Positions 8,097 to 15,943 of a stretch of 49,157 nt of DNA are shown here, in pieces. The stretch is taken from NCBI GenBank assembly GCA_029959365.1, contig JASCOA010000010.1:1-49157 (forward strand), given 5' to 3'. Origin of the DNA: Microbacteriaceae bacterium PS02343 (GTDB lineage Bacteria; Actinomycetota; Actinomycetes; Actinomycetales; Microbacteriaceae). How positions within the stretch are numbered: the first letter of the stretch is position 1; the number at the start of each line of letters is the position of its first letter. The position numbers and the translations under genes were made by a program. Under the pieces are notes generated by a model that saw nothing but the letters and a program-made list of their open reading frames with translations, was not told the DNA's origin and made no database searches.

Positions 8097-8950
8097 GCGC
8101 CTACCGCGAGGCCGTCGAGCGCGTCGTTCGGGCCGCCCTCGCCGAGGACGCCCCGTGGGGCGACGTCACAAGCGAGCACCTGATCCCCGCCGAGGCGGAT
8201 GCCACGGCTAGCATCGTGGCTCGCGAGTCCGGCGTCTTCGCCGGCGGCGCCGCGGTCGAGGCGGCCTTCGAGCAGGTCGACGAGCGCATCCGCATCACCG
8301 ACCTCGTCGACGACGGCAGCGCCTTCGGGACGGGAGCCGTCCTGGCGCGCATCGAGGGCCCGGCCCGCGGCGTCCTGCGCGGCGAGCGCATCGCGCTCAA
8401 CCTCGCTCAGCGGCTCAGCGGCGTCGCGACCCTGACCGCGCGCTACGTCGCCGCGGTCGAGGGCAGCGGGGTCCGCATCGTCGACACCCGCAAGACGACG
8501 CCGGGGTTGCGGATGCTCGAGCGGTACGCCGTTCGCGCCGGGGGAGGTCGCAACCACCGCTTCTCGCTCTCCGACGCCGTGATGGCCAAGGACAACCACC
8601 TCGCGGTGCTCGCCGCGCAGGGCATCGGCACTGCGGAGGCGCTGCGCAGGCTGCGGTCGAGCCTGCCGCACACGACCCACATCGAGGTCGAGGTCGACCG
8701 CGTCGAGCAGATCCACGAGGCGCTCGAGGGCGGCGCGGACACGATCATGCTCGACAACTTCGCGCTCGACGACCTGCGCGCCGGCGTCGCGCTCATCGGC
8801 GGCCGCGCGGTCGTGGAGGCGAGCGGCGGCGTCACCCTCGAGACCGTCGCCGCGATCGCCGCGACCGGCGTCGACGTCATCTCGGTGGGCGCGCTCACCC
8901 ACAGCGTGCGGGCCCTCGACCTCGGGCTCGACATCGCGCTGCGAGCGTAG
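8093..8950 (+). CDS. nadC: Nicotinate-nucleotide diphosphorylase (carboxylating)
   Basis: Quinolinate phosphoribosyltransferase converts quinolinate and PRPP to nicotinate mononucleotide, the last step of the pathway encoded here. The 285 residues contain the family signatures DTRKTTPGLRMLE, GGGRNHRFSLSDAVMAKDNH, HIEVEVDR, MLDNF and EASGGV in order. Length is normal and nothing is missing. The ATG at 8093 overlaps the nadB stop (ATGA), so translation is probably coupled. No 87-bp element has entered this gene although its neighbour carries three. Confidence 0.96.
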   Translation: MSAYREAVERVVRAALAEDAPWGDVTSEHLIPAEADATASIVARESGVFAGGAAVEAAFEQVDERIRITDLVDDGSAFGTGAVLARIEGPARGVLRGERIALNLAQRLSGVATLTARYVAAVEGSGVRIVDTRKTTPGLRMLERYAVRAGGGRNHRFSLSDAVMAKDNHLAVLAAQGIGTAEALRRLRSSLPHTTHIEVEVDRVEQIHEALEGGADTIMLDNFALDDLRAGVALIGGRAVVEASGGVTLETVAAIAATGVDVISVGALTHSVRALDLGLDIALRA

Positions 8951-8953
8951 GAG

Positions 8954-10102
8954 ATGCCTGAGATCTACCTCGACCACGCCGCGACGACACCCGTGCGCCG
9001 CGAGGCGCTCGAGGCGATGTGGCCCTTCCTCACCGGCGAGTTCGGCAACCCGTCGAGCCGGCACCGGCTGGGCGAGCAGGCGGCCCGTGCCCTCGACGAC
9101 GCCCGTGCCCGCGTCGCCGCCGTGCTCGGCGCCCGCCCCGCCGAGATCGTCTTCACCTCCGGCGGCACCGAGGCCGACAACCTGGCCGTCAAGGGCCTCG
9201 CCCTCGCGTCGCCGCGCGGCCGCCACGTGCTCGTCGCCGCGACGGAGCACGAGGCCGTGCTCGAATCCTCCGATCACCTGGAGCGGATGCACGGCTTCGC
9301 CGTCGACCGCCTGCCCGTCGACGCGCTGGGCCAGCTCCCGACCCTCCTTCCGCTGCTCCGCGACGACACCTCCCTCGTGAGCGTCATGCTCGCCAACAAC
9401 GAGATCGGCACCGTGCAGCCGATCGCCGAGCTCGCCGCCGAGGCGCACGCCGCCGGCGCCCGCTTCCACACCGACGCCGTGCAGGCGGCCGGCTGGCTGC
9501 CGCTCGACGTCGCGGCGCTCGGGGTCGACGCGCTCACGATCTCGGGTCACAAGGTAGGTGCCCCGAAGGGCGTCGGCGCGCTCTTCCTGCGTCGCGGTGC
9601 ACGGGTCGAGCCGGTCGTGCACGGTGGAGGACAGGAGCGCGGCCGTCGCAGCGGCACCGAGGACGTCGCGGGCGCCGTCGGCCTCGCCGTCGCACTCGAG
9701 CTCGCCGAGGCGGAGCGCATCGGGCGAGCGGATGCCGTCGAGCGGATGCGGGACGCCTTCATCCGCTCGGTGCTCGCCATCGCCCCCGAGGCCCGCCTCA
9801 CCGGCCACCCGGTCGAGCGGCTCGCCGCCAACGCCTCGTTCTGCTTCCCCGGCACCGCGGGGGAGGCGGTGCTGCTGCAGCTCGCCGAGCACGGCGTGCT
9901 CTGCTCGAGCGGATCGGCGTGCGCCGCCGGCAGCGACGAGCCCTCGCACGTGCTCACGGCGCTCGGCCTGGACGGGCCGACCGCGCAGACCGCGGTGCGC
10001 TTCACCCTCGCGTCGAGCACCACCGACGCCGAGCTCGACGCGGCGGTGCTCGCCCTGCGCGCCTCGCTCGATGCGCTGGGGGCGCTCTCGACGCGGCGCT
10101 AA
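8954..10102 (+). CDS. Cysteine desulfurase (NifS/IscS type) of the NAD operon
   Basis: A PLP enzyme that moves sulfur from cysteine to Fe-S cluster assembly. The 382 residues show YLDHAATTP at the start, SGGTEADN (69-76), TEHEAVLE, the PLP lysine K200 in SGHKVGAPKG and the active-site C323 in SSGSACAAG. It is the last gene of the nad operon, 3 nt after nadC with GGAG just before its ATG. Such desulfurases linked to nadA/nadB are sometimes called NadS and are thought to serve the NadA cluster. That role is inferred from position; a general IscS role is also possible. Two GAGCGGATGC words lie around 9727-9749. Confidence 0.9.
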   Translation: MPEIYLDHAATTPVRREALEAMWPFLTGEFGNPSSRHRLGEQAARALDDARARVAAVLGARPAEIVFTSGGTEADNLAVKGLALASPRGRHVLVAATEHEAVLESSDHLERMHGFAVDRLPVDALGQLPTLLPLLRDDTSLVSVMLANNEIGTVQPIAELAAEAHAAGARFHTDAVQAAGWLPLDVAALGVDALTISGHKVGAPKGVGALFLRRGARVEPVVHGGGQERGRRSGTEDVAGAVGLAVALELAEAERIGRADAVERMRDAFIRSVLAIAPEARLTGHPVERLAANASFCFPGTAGEAVLLQLAEHGVLCSSGSACAAGSDEPSHVLTALGLDGPTAQTAVRFTLASSTTDAELDAAVLALRASLDALGALSTRR

Positions 10103-10169
10103 GCTTGGCGCTCGTCCCACACCCCATCGACCGCGCAGCCGGCGCGGCTGAACCTTTGGAGCAGCTTCC

Positions 10170-11558
10170 GTGGCATCCGCCCCCTCCCGTCTCGAGTCCG
10201 CCATCAACCTCGCGAAGCGCCGCGGGTTCGTCTTCCAGGCGGGGGAGATCTACGGCGGTTCGCGCTCCGCATGGGACTACGGGCCCCTCGGCGTGGCGCT
10301 CAAGGAGAACATCAAGCGCCAGTGGTGGCAGTCGATGGTGCAGGGTCGCGACGACGTCGTGGGCCTCGACTCCTCCGTCATCCTGCCCCGCAAGGTGTGG
10401 GAGGCCTCCGGTCACGTCGAGGTCTTCAGCGACCCGCTGATCGAGTGCACGAACTGCCACAAGCGCTACCGCGCCGACCACCTCGAGGAGGAGTTCGAGG
10501 CCAAGAAGGGCCGCGCTCCCGAGCCGGGCCTCACCGACGTCGCCTGCAGCAACTGCGGCACCAAGGGCCAGTGGACCGAGCCGCAGAACTTCTCCGGCCT
10601 GCTCAAGACCTTCCTCGGCCCGGTCGACAACGAGGAGGGGATGCACTACCTGCGTCCCGAGACCGCGCAGGGCATCTTCGTCAACTTCAACAACGTCGTG
10701 ACGGCGTCGCGGATGAAGCCCCCGTTCGGCATCGGCCAGATCGGCAAGAGCTTCCGCAACGAGATCACGCCCGGCAACTTCATCTTCCGCACCCGCGAGT
10801 TCGAGCAGATGGAGATGGAGTTCTTCGTCGCCCCGGGCACGGACGCCGAGTGGCACCAGTACTGGATCGACACCCGCCTGCAGTGGTACGTCGACCTCGG
10901 CGTGAACCCCGACAACCTGCGCCTCTACGAGCACGCCGCCGAGAAGCTCTCGCACTACTCGACCCGCACGGTCGACGTGGAGTACCGCTTCGGCTTCACC
11001 GGCGGCGAGTGGGGCGAGCTCGAGGGCATCGCCAACCGCACCGACTACGACCTGAAGACCCACTCGGCCGCCTCCGGCACCGACCTGAGCTTCTTCAACC
11101 AGGCCGAGAACGAGCGCTACACGCCGTACGTGATCGAGCCCGCGGCCGGCCTCACCCGCTCGCTCATGGCCTTCCTCGTCGACGCCTACTCCGAGGACGA
11201 GGCGCCCAACACGAAGGGCGGCGTCGACAAGCGCGTCGTGCTCAAGCTCGACCGCCGCCTCGCCCCGGTCAAGGTCGCGGTGCTGCCGCTGTCCCGCAAC
11301 GAGCAGCTCTCGCCCCTGGCGAAGGAGCTCACCGCGAACCTGCGCAAGTACTGGAACGTCGACTTCGACGACGCCGGCGCGATCGGCCGCCGCTACCGCC
11401 GCCAGGACGAGATCGGCACCCCGTTCTGCGTCACGATCGACTTCGATTCCCTCGACGACAAGGCCGTGACCGTGCGCGAGCGCGACACCATGTCGCAGGA
11501 GCGCGTCTCCCTCGACCGCATCGAGGCCTACCTCGCGGAGCGCCTCCTCGGCGCCTGA
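10170..11558 (+). CDS. glyS: Glycyl-tRNA synthetase (single-chain, dimeric type)
   Basis: Charges tRNA-Gly with glycine. The 462-residue class II enzyme has the bacterial/archaeal alpha2 architecture, with catalytic segments [28 protein letters not shown] and [15 protein letters not shown] Cys4 zinc-type insert is present (CTNCHKRY near residue 93 and CSNCGTKG near 127). A C-terminal anticodon-binding domain starts near [14 protein letters not shown]. It starts at GTG 10170 with TTGGAGCAG upstream. The gene stands alone with its own terminator-like hairpin downstream. Confidence 0.96.
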   Translation: MASAPSRLESAINLAKRRGFVFQAGEIYGGSRSAWDYGPLGVALKENIKRQWWQSMVQGRDDVVGLDSSVILPRKVWEASGHVEVFSDPLIECTNCHKRYRADHLEEEFEAKKGRAPEPGLTDVACSNCGTKGQWTEPQNFSGLLKTFLGPVDNEEGMHYLRPETAQGIFVNFNNVVTASRMKPPFGIGQIGKSFRNEITPGNFIFRTREFEQMEMEFFVAPGTDAEWHQYWIDTRLQWYVDLGVNPDNLRLYEHAAEKLSHYSTRTVDVEYRFGFTGGEWGELEGIANRTDYDLKTHSAASGTDLSFFNQAENERYTPYVIEPAAGLTRSLMAFLVDAYSEDEAPNTKGGVDKRVVLKLDRRLAPVKVAVLPLSRNEQLSPLAKELTANLRKYWNVDFDDAGAIGRRYRRQDEIGTPFCVTIDFDSLDDKAVTVRERDTMSQERVSLDRIEAYLAERLLGA

Positions 11559-11591
11559 GCTTCCCGACCCCTCGGCGCCGGCCGCGCCGCA

Positions 11592-11628
11592 CGCAGCGCC
11601 CGCCCGACCCGTTCGGACGGGCGCTGCG
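11592..11628 (+). terminator. glyS: Terminator-like hairpin after glyS
   Basis: A perfect 11-bp stem, CGCAGCGCCCG with CGGGCGCTGCG, encloses a 15-nt loop 33 nt after the glyS stop. No T tract follows. Confidence 0.6.
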
Positions 11629-11674
11629 CCGTTCCGGGCCGCCCGACGGCCGCATCCGCGTCCTGCGCTTCCAC

Positions 11675-11760
11675 CCGCGGGTCCGGCCGAGCGACGCCGA
11701 GCGGATGCACGCGGCATGAGCCGCGGGTCCCGCCGAACGACGCCGAGCGGATGCACGCGG
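11675..11760. repeat. 40-bp direct repeat pair
   Basis: Copies at 11675-11714 and 11721-11760 match at 38 of 40 positions and are separated by 6 nt. Each ends in GAGCGGATGCACGCGG. Confidence 0.85.
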
Positions 11761-11826
11761 CCCCACCGCGCACCCTCCCCGCGGCTGCAGGTATGACCGA
11801 ACCGCGCAGCCCCGGAACCCGCGATG

Positions 11827-11913
11827 CGGGAAACGCAGGATGTTCGATCTCCACGTCCTGTCGCTGCAGTCGAGCGATCGAGCTTCGGCGCCGAGCATCC
11901 TGCGTTTCCGACG
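11827..11913. repeat. 87-bp inverted-repeat element, copy 6
   Basis: Arms CGGGAAACGCAGG and CCTGCGTTTCCGAC. The stem can extend inward (ATGTTCG with CGAGCAT, one G.T). Intergenic; the nadB-equivalent frame is open. Confidence 0.85.
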
Positions 11914-12008
11914 GTGCGCCCCGCCCAGCGCCTCCTCCACACCCGCGCGCTCTCCACGACTCGACGGGCCGGGCCCCGGAACACCGCTGACCCCGCGACG
12001 ATCCGAGC

Positions 12009-13010
12009 ATGGACCTCGTCGGATACGTGCAGGCCGCGGGCGGATTCGCACGCACCCGCGAGCTCCTCGCCGCGGGCGCCACCGAGCGGATGCTCACCGC
12101 AGCCGTCCGCGACGGCCGACTCCGCCGCGCCCGTAACGGCTGGTACTCGACGCTGCCCGAAGACGATCCGCGCTTCCGAGCGGTCCGCGTCGGCGGCAAG
12201 CTCACGGGCCTCTCGGCGCTCCGAGAGCTGGGTGCCTGGACCAGGGGCGGTTCCCGGATCCTGCGGATCAGTGTCCCCGCGCGCGGCTCGCGCCTCCGCT
12301 CGCCGACCGTCGGCCGGCGCCGCCCGCGCCGACGCGGCGATCCCGTCCGGATCAGCTGGGACCCGCCGGAGGTCGCTCGCTCCGGCGATGCCGCATCCGT
12401 CGACCCGCTGCACGCGCTCGTCCGCGTCGTGCTCGACGAGCCCTTCGAGGAGGCGATCGTCGCCCTCGACTGGGCGTGGCGCGCCGGCCTGCTCGACGAG
12501 CCGAGCTTCGCGTGGCTGATGGAGCAGCTGCCCAGGCCGCTGCGCCGCATCCGCGAGTGGGTCGACCGCCGCAGCGAGAGCCGCAACGAGACCCGCGCGC
12601 GCATCCGGGCCCGCGGCGAGGGCTGGCGCGTCGCCACCCAGGTGCGCCTCGGCGACGTGCAGCGCATCGACCTCACCGTGGAGGAGCAGATCGGATGGGA
12701 GGTGGACGGCCGACAGCACGCCGGCGCCTTCCACGCGGACCGGCTCAAGGACCTGCGGATCGCCGTCGAGGGCCGTCAACCGCTGCGGACGGACGCCGAA
12801 CTGGTCGGCGAGGACTGGCCGCTCGTGCGCGCGGCGATCCGCGCATCCCTCGCCGCACGGATCGGCTGGCCGGAGCTCCGCCGGCGCGAGGCCGCCGGCC
12901 GCGCGGCCTTGAGGCGGCCGCGACGACGGGGGAGGCGCTGGCATCGCGGTCGTCCGCGCATCCGCTCGCCGCTCCCCACCGAGGGAATACCGGCGCGGCT
13001 GCGGCGTTGA
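12009..13010 (+). CDS. AbiEi-like N-terminal domain fused to DUF559 nuclease-like domain
   Basis: A 333-residue protein. Residues 1-55 (GYVQAAGGFARTRELLAAG...RARNGWYS) look like the winged-helix N-terminal domain of AbiEi-type antitoxins. Residues about 190-260 match the DUF559/Vsr-like fold, with D221 (RIDLTV) and E231-x-D233 (WEVDG) placed as in PD-(D/E)XK nucleases. The tail after 300 is very rich in Arg. No AbiEii-type toxin gene is adjacent, so this is a solitary member of a type common in actinobacteria. Function is unknown; DNA repair, defence or regulation are all possible. A weak -10-like GACGAT 6 nt before the ATG hints at a leaderless mRNA. There is no ribosome binding site. Confidence 0.75.
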   Translation: MDLVGYVQAAGGFARTRELLAAGATERMLTAAVRDGRLRRARNGWYSTLPEDDPRFRAVRVGGKLTGLSALRELGAWTRGGSRILRISVPARGSRLRSPTVGRRRPRRRGDPVRISWDPPEVARSGDAASVDPLHALVRVVLDEPFEEAIVALDWAWRAGLLDEPSFAWLMEQLPRPLRRIREWVDRRSESRNETRARIRARGEGWRVATQVRLGDVQRIDLTVEEQIGWEVDGRQHAGAFHADRLKDLRIAVEGRQPLRTDAELVGEDWPLVRAAIRASLAARIGWPELRRREAAGRAALRRPRRRGRRWHRGRPRIRSPLPTEGIPARLRR

Positions 13011-13018
13011 CCCCTTTC

Positions 13019-13669
13019 GTGAGCAACCCCATCAAGGTCGACATCTGGTCCGACGTGCAGTGCCCCTGGTGCTACATCGGCAAGCGCAAGTTCGAGGCCG
13101 GCGTCGCCGCTTCCGGCCTGGAGGTCGAGGTGGAGTACCACTCGTTCGAGCTCGCCCCCGACACCCCGGTCGACTACGCGGGCACCCCGATCGACTACCT
13201 CAGCGAGCGCAAGGGCGTCCCGGCCGAGCAGGCGAAGCAGATGATCGGTCGCGTCACGGACATCGCGGCGAGCGTGGGCCTCGACTACGACTACGACCAC
13301 ATCCACCAGACCAACACGGTCATCTCGCACGAGCTGCTGCACTTCGCCAAGTCGAAGGGGCTGCAGCTCGAGATGAAGGAGCGCCTGCTCAAGGCGTACT
13401 TCGTCGAGGGTCAGCACGTGGGCCGCATCCCGGACCTGGTCGACCTCGCCGTCGAGGTCGGGCTGGACCGCGACGAGGCCACCGAGGCGCTCGAGTCGCA
13501 CCGCTTCCTCGCCGACGTGAAGGCCGACGTCGCACAGGCCCAGGCCTACGGCATCAACGGCGTGCCGTTCTTCGTCATCGCCGGCAAGTACGGCATCTCG
13601 GGCGCCCAGGACCCGGACGCCTTCGCGGGCGCGCTCGCGCAGGTCGCGGGCGAGCAGACCTCCGCATGA
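13019..13669 (+). CDS. DsbA family oxidoreductase (FrnE-like)
   Basis: A thioredoxin-fold protein of 216 residues with the active-site motif CPWC (C15-C18) close to the N terminus, a helical insertion domain, and the cis-proline loop GINGVPFFV followed by GKYGISGAQ. No signal peptide is present, so it acts in the cytoplasm. This is the FrnE/2-hydroxychromene-2-carboxylate isomerase-like branch, so the substrate is uncertain. The GTG at 13019 is supported by conservation of NPIKVDIWSDVQCPWC. It follows the DUF559 gene by 8 nt. The stop overlaps the next small ORF (ATGA). Confidence 0.9.
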   Translation: MSNPIKVDIWSDVQCPWCYIGKRKFEAGVAASGLEVEVEYHSFELAPDTPVDYAGTPIDYLSERKGVPAEQAKQMIGRVTDIAASVGLDYDYDHIHQTNTVISHELLHFAKSKGLQLEMKERLLKAYFVEGQHVGRIPDLVDLAVEVGLDRDEATEALESHRFLADVKADVAQAQAYGINGVPFFVIAGKYGISGAQDPDAFAGALAQVAGEQTSA

Positions 13670-13776
13670 GCACCGGCTTCACGATGCTCGGAGCCGAGGA
13701 CGCCGCGGCCTGCGAGGGCGACGCCTGCCTCATCCCCGCGGCGAGCCCGTCGCAGGAGACCCCCGCCGCCGACTGA
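13666..13776 (+). CDS. Small Cys-containing ORF coupled to the DsbA-family gene
   Basis: A 36-codon frame starting MSTGFTMLGAEDAAACEGD and ending in a Pro/Ala-rich tail. Its ATG overlaps the stop of the oxidoreductase (ATGA). It has two cysteines in a CEGDAC arrangement and several acidic residues. The overlap geometry is the same as that of real coupled pairs in this window (nadB-nadC). I do not recognise it. It could be a redox partner or substrate of the upstream protein, or a chance frame. Confidence 0.5.
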   Translation: MSTGFTMLGAEDAAACEGDACLIPAASPSQETPAAD

Positions 13777-13845
13777 GCCCCACCCGGGCAGGCGCCCACC
13801 GCTCACGACCGCACGGAAGCCCAGGCGCCTCGCACCCAGCCCCTG

Positions 13846-13932
13846 CGGGAAATGCAGGCGGCTCGTGACCTCATGTTCGGCGCTGCGGGACTCCTCGCGC
13901 TCTGAGAGCGCGAGACTCCTGCATTCCCGACG
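13846..13932. repeat. 87-bp inverted-repeat element, copy 7
   Basis: Left arm CGGGAAATGCAGG and right arm CCTGCATTCCCGAC. The C-to-T change on the left is matched by G-to-A on the right. An inner hairpin, CTCGCGCTC-TGA-GAGCGCGAG, is present. This is the only copy with a stop codon in the nadB-equivalent frame. It ends 16 nt from the 3' end of the ybaK-like gene. Confidence 0.85.
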
Positions 13933-13947
13933 GCAGGTCCGCCGAGC

Positions 13948-14412
13948 TCAGCCCTCGGGATCGGCGCAGATGTCCGCGACCGTCGCGTCGAGCGAGCGGA
14001 TGAGGGCAGCGGCGTCCACGAGCAGGCTCGCCCCGTGGCGCCCCGCGCCCACCGCGATCCGACCGGAGATCGACGCATCCGCGAAGACCGGCCATGCCGT
14101 GGTGCTGCCCAACGGCACGATCGTGCCGCGCTCGTAGCCGGTCGCCTCCAGCGCCTGCTCGGCGGGCGGCAGCTGCAGCTTGTTCACGCCGATCGCGGCC
14201 CGGAGCTTCGGCCATGAGATCTGGCGATCTCCGGGGACGAGGGCGAACCAGTAGCCGTCCTTGCCCTTCACGACCAGGGTCTTGACGATCTCGCGCGGCG
14301 AGACCCCGAGGAGCGCGGCCGCTTCGTCCAACGACCCCGCCGGCCCCCGCTCGACGATCTCGATCTCGAGACCCCTCGCCGCCGCATCCGCTTCCGCCCG
14401 CTCGCTACCCAT
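13948..14412 (-). CDS. YbaK/EbsC-type aminoacyl-tRNA deacylase
   Basis: A 154-residue stand-alone protein of the prolyl-tRNA synthetase-associated editing family (YbaK, ProX, EbsC), which hydrolyses mischarged tRNAs such as Cys-tRNA-Pro or Ala-tRNA-Pro. Recognisable parts are VKTLVVKGKDGYWFALVPGDRQI near the middle, then KLQLPPAEQALEATGYERG and TIVPLGSTTAWPVFAD. The substrate cannot be told from sequence. The ATG at 14412 has GGAGCGGG upstream. It is flanked by element copy 7 downstream and copies 8 and 9 upstream. Confidence 0.85.
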   Translation of the reverse strand: MGSERAEADAAARGLEIEIVERGPAGSLDEAAALLGVSPREIVKTLVVKGKDGYWFALVPGDRQISWPKLRAAIGVNKLQLPPAEQALEATGYERGTIVPLGSTTAWPVFADASISGRIAVGAGRHGASLLVDAAALIRSLDATVADICADPEG

Positions 14413-14479
14413 GCCCGCTCCAACCGCCCGCAGCCACCGCCGATTCCCTCCGTACGGACGAGCCGAGCACGGCACCCTG

Positions 14480-14566
14480 CGGGAAACGCAGGAGCTTCGG
14501 CTCGCGGCATCACGACTCACCGCTCTCCGCCGGGCGAGGCCACCCCATCCACCTGCGTTTCCGGCC
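14480..14566. repeat. 87-bp inverted-repeat element, copy 8
   Basis: Left arm CGGGAAACGCAGG and right arm CCTGCGTTTCCGGC, with the terminal A of the usual CCGAC changed. Intergenic; the nadB-equivalent frame is open. Confidence 0.8.
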
Positions 14567-14591
14567 AGGGCCCCTCGCATCGCCACCGCGG

Positions 14592-14678
14592 TCGGAAACG
14601 CAGGACCCTCGCACACCCCGCCGAGCAGCAAGACGGATGCATCCCCTCGCCCACGACGAGCATCCTGCATTTCCGACG
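14592..14678. repeat. 87-bp inverted-repeat element, copy 9
   Basis: Left arm TCGGAAACGCAGG and right arm CCTGCATTTCCGAC, with the sub-terminal pair CCTCG and CGAG also present. Intergenic, 49 nt before the dusB ATG. The nadB-equivalent frame is open (SETQ...PAFPT). Confidence 0.85.
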
Positions 14679-14727
14679 CCGCAGCACCCACGTCCCGCCG
14701 CTCCCGACCCCGTGGGAGAATACGAGG

Positions 14728-15927
14728 ATGCCCACCACCACCGCAGCGCCCGCCCCCGCCCTGCGCATCGGACCCATCGAGCTCGACGCGCCCGTCGTGC
14801 TCGCGCCGATGGCGGGCATCACGAACACCGCGTTCCGCCGGCTCTGCCGCGAGTACGGCGCCGGCCTCTACGTCAGCGAGATGATCACGAGCCGCGCGCT
14901 CATCGAGCGCACGCCCGAGTCGATGCGCCTCATCACGCACCACGAGTCGGAGACGCCGCGCAGCATCCAGCTCTACGGCGTCGACCCGGCCACCGTCGAG
15001 TCGGCGGTCAAGCTGCTCGTCGACGAGGACCGCGCCGACCACATCGACCTCAACTTCGGCTGCCCGGTGCCCAAGGTCACCCGCCGCGGCGGCGGCAGCG
15101 CCCTGCCCTGGAAGACCGACCTCTTCGAGGAGATCGTCACCCGCGCCGTGAAGGCCGCGGGTGACATCCCGCTCACCGTCAAGATGCGCAAGGGCATCGA
15201 CGCCGACCACCTCACCTACCTCGAGGCCGGCCGCATCGCCGAGGGCGCGGGCGTCGCGAGCATCGCGCTGCACGCGCGCACCGCGAGCGAGTTCTACTCG
15301 GGCCACGCCGACTGGAGCGCGATCGCCGAGCTCAAGGAGACCATCACGAGCGTGCCGGTGCTCGGCAACGGCGACATCTGGAGCGCCCAGGACGCCCTCC
15401 GGATGATGGACGAGACCGGCTGCGACGGCGTCGTCGTCGGCCGGGGCTGCCTCGGGCGCCCGTGGCTCTTCGGCGACCTCGCGGACGCCTTCGCCGCCCG
15501 CGCCGAGGGCCGCGAGCCGGTGCTCATCCACCCGAGCCTCGGCGACGTCGCCGGCGCGTTCCGCCGCCACGCCGAGCTGCTCACCGAGTTCTTCAGCATC
15601 CCCGGCAAGGACGGACGAGCGGATGGGGAGGAGCGCGCCTGCCGCGACATCCGCAAGCACGTGGCCTGGTACTTCAAGGGCTACTCGGTCGGCGGCGACC
15701 TGCGCAGCCGCATGGCGATGGTCGAGTCGCTCGCGCAGCTCGACGACCTCCTCGGCGAGCTCGAGCAGGACCAGCCCTACCCGGGCGAGGCGGCGGAGGG
15801 CCAGCGCGGTCGTGCCGGCAGCCCGAAGATCCCGACCCTGCCCGACGGCTGGCTCGACAGCCGCATCCTCGCGAGCGCCGACCGCGCCGAGGTCGCCGCC
15901 GCCGAGGCGCACCACTCCGGCGGCTGA
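14728..15927 (+). CDS. dusB: tRNA-dihydrouridine synthase
   Basis: An FMN- and NADPH-dependent enzyme that reduces uridines in tRNA to dihydrouridine. The 399 residues show LAPMAGITNTAFRRLCREYG at the start, QLYG near 81 and the active-site C112 in LNFGCPVPKV. The phosphate-binding segments LHARTASEFYSGHADW, VLGNGDIW and GVVVGRGCLGRPWLF are present. The C-terminal helical RNA-binding domain holds HVAWYFKGY. The tail from about residue 350 is a low-complexity extension. The DusB-like subclass is the best fit; the exact uridine position is not readable. Confidence 0.93.
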   Translation: MPTTTAAPAPALRIGPIELDAPVVLAPMAGITNTAFRRLCREYGAGLYVSEMITSRALIERTPESMRLITHHESETPRSIQLYGVDPATVESAVKLLVDEDRADHIDLNFGCPVPKVTRRGGGSALPWKTDLFEEIVTRAVKAAGDIPLTVKMRKGIDADHLTYLEAGRIAEGAGVASIALHARTASEFYSGHADWSAIAELKETITSVPVLGNGDIWSAQDALRMMDETGCDGVVVGRGCLGRPWLFGDLADAFAARAEGREPVLIHPSLGDVAGAFRRHAELLTEFFSIPGKDGRADGEERACRDIRKHVAWYFKGYSVGGDLRSRMAMVESLAQLDDLLGELEQDQPYPGEAAEGQRGRAGSPKIPTLPDGWLDSRILASADRAEVAAAEAHHSGG

Positions 15928-15943
15928 CCCCGCACCCGTCCGA

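Larger units (their letters stand above)
11559..12008. other. Repeat-rich intergenic region after glyS
   Basis: This 450-nt gap holds the glyS hairpin (11592-11628), a 40-bp direct duplication (11675-11760) and 87-bp element copy 6 (11827-11913). A single degenerate arm-like string, CCTGCGCTTCCACC, lies at 11662-11675. I see no gene. Confidence 0.7.
14413..14727. other. Intergenic region between ybaK-like gene and dusB
   Basis: Most of this 315-nt gap is filled by element copies 8 (14480-14566) and 9 (14592-14678), 25 bp apart. The remaining bases before dusB contain a weak TACGAG just ahead of its ATG. Confidence 0.7.

Noticed and set aside
11662-11675. Possible tenth copy of the 87-bp element
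   Set aside because: Only a degenerate right arm (CCTGCGCTTCCACC) is present. No matching left arm sits at the required 73-bp distance; the nearest ACGCAG is shifted by 5 bp.
112-14678. CRISPR array or integron attC sites
   Set aside because: Units are scattered over 14 kb, with no regular spacer spacing and no cas or integrase genes. The ends do not match the attC core RYYYAAC/GTTRRRY.
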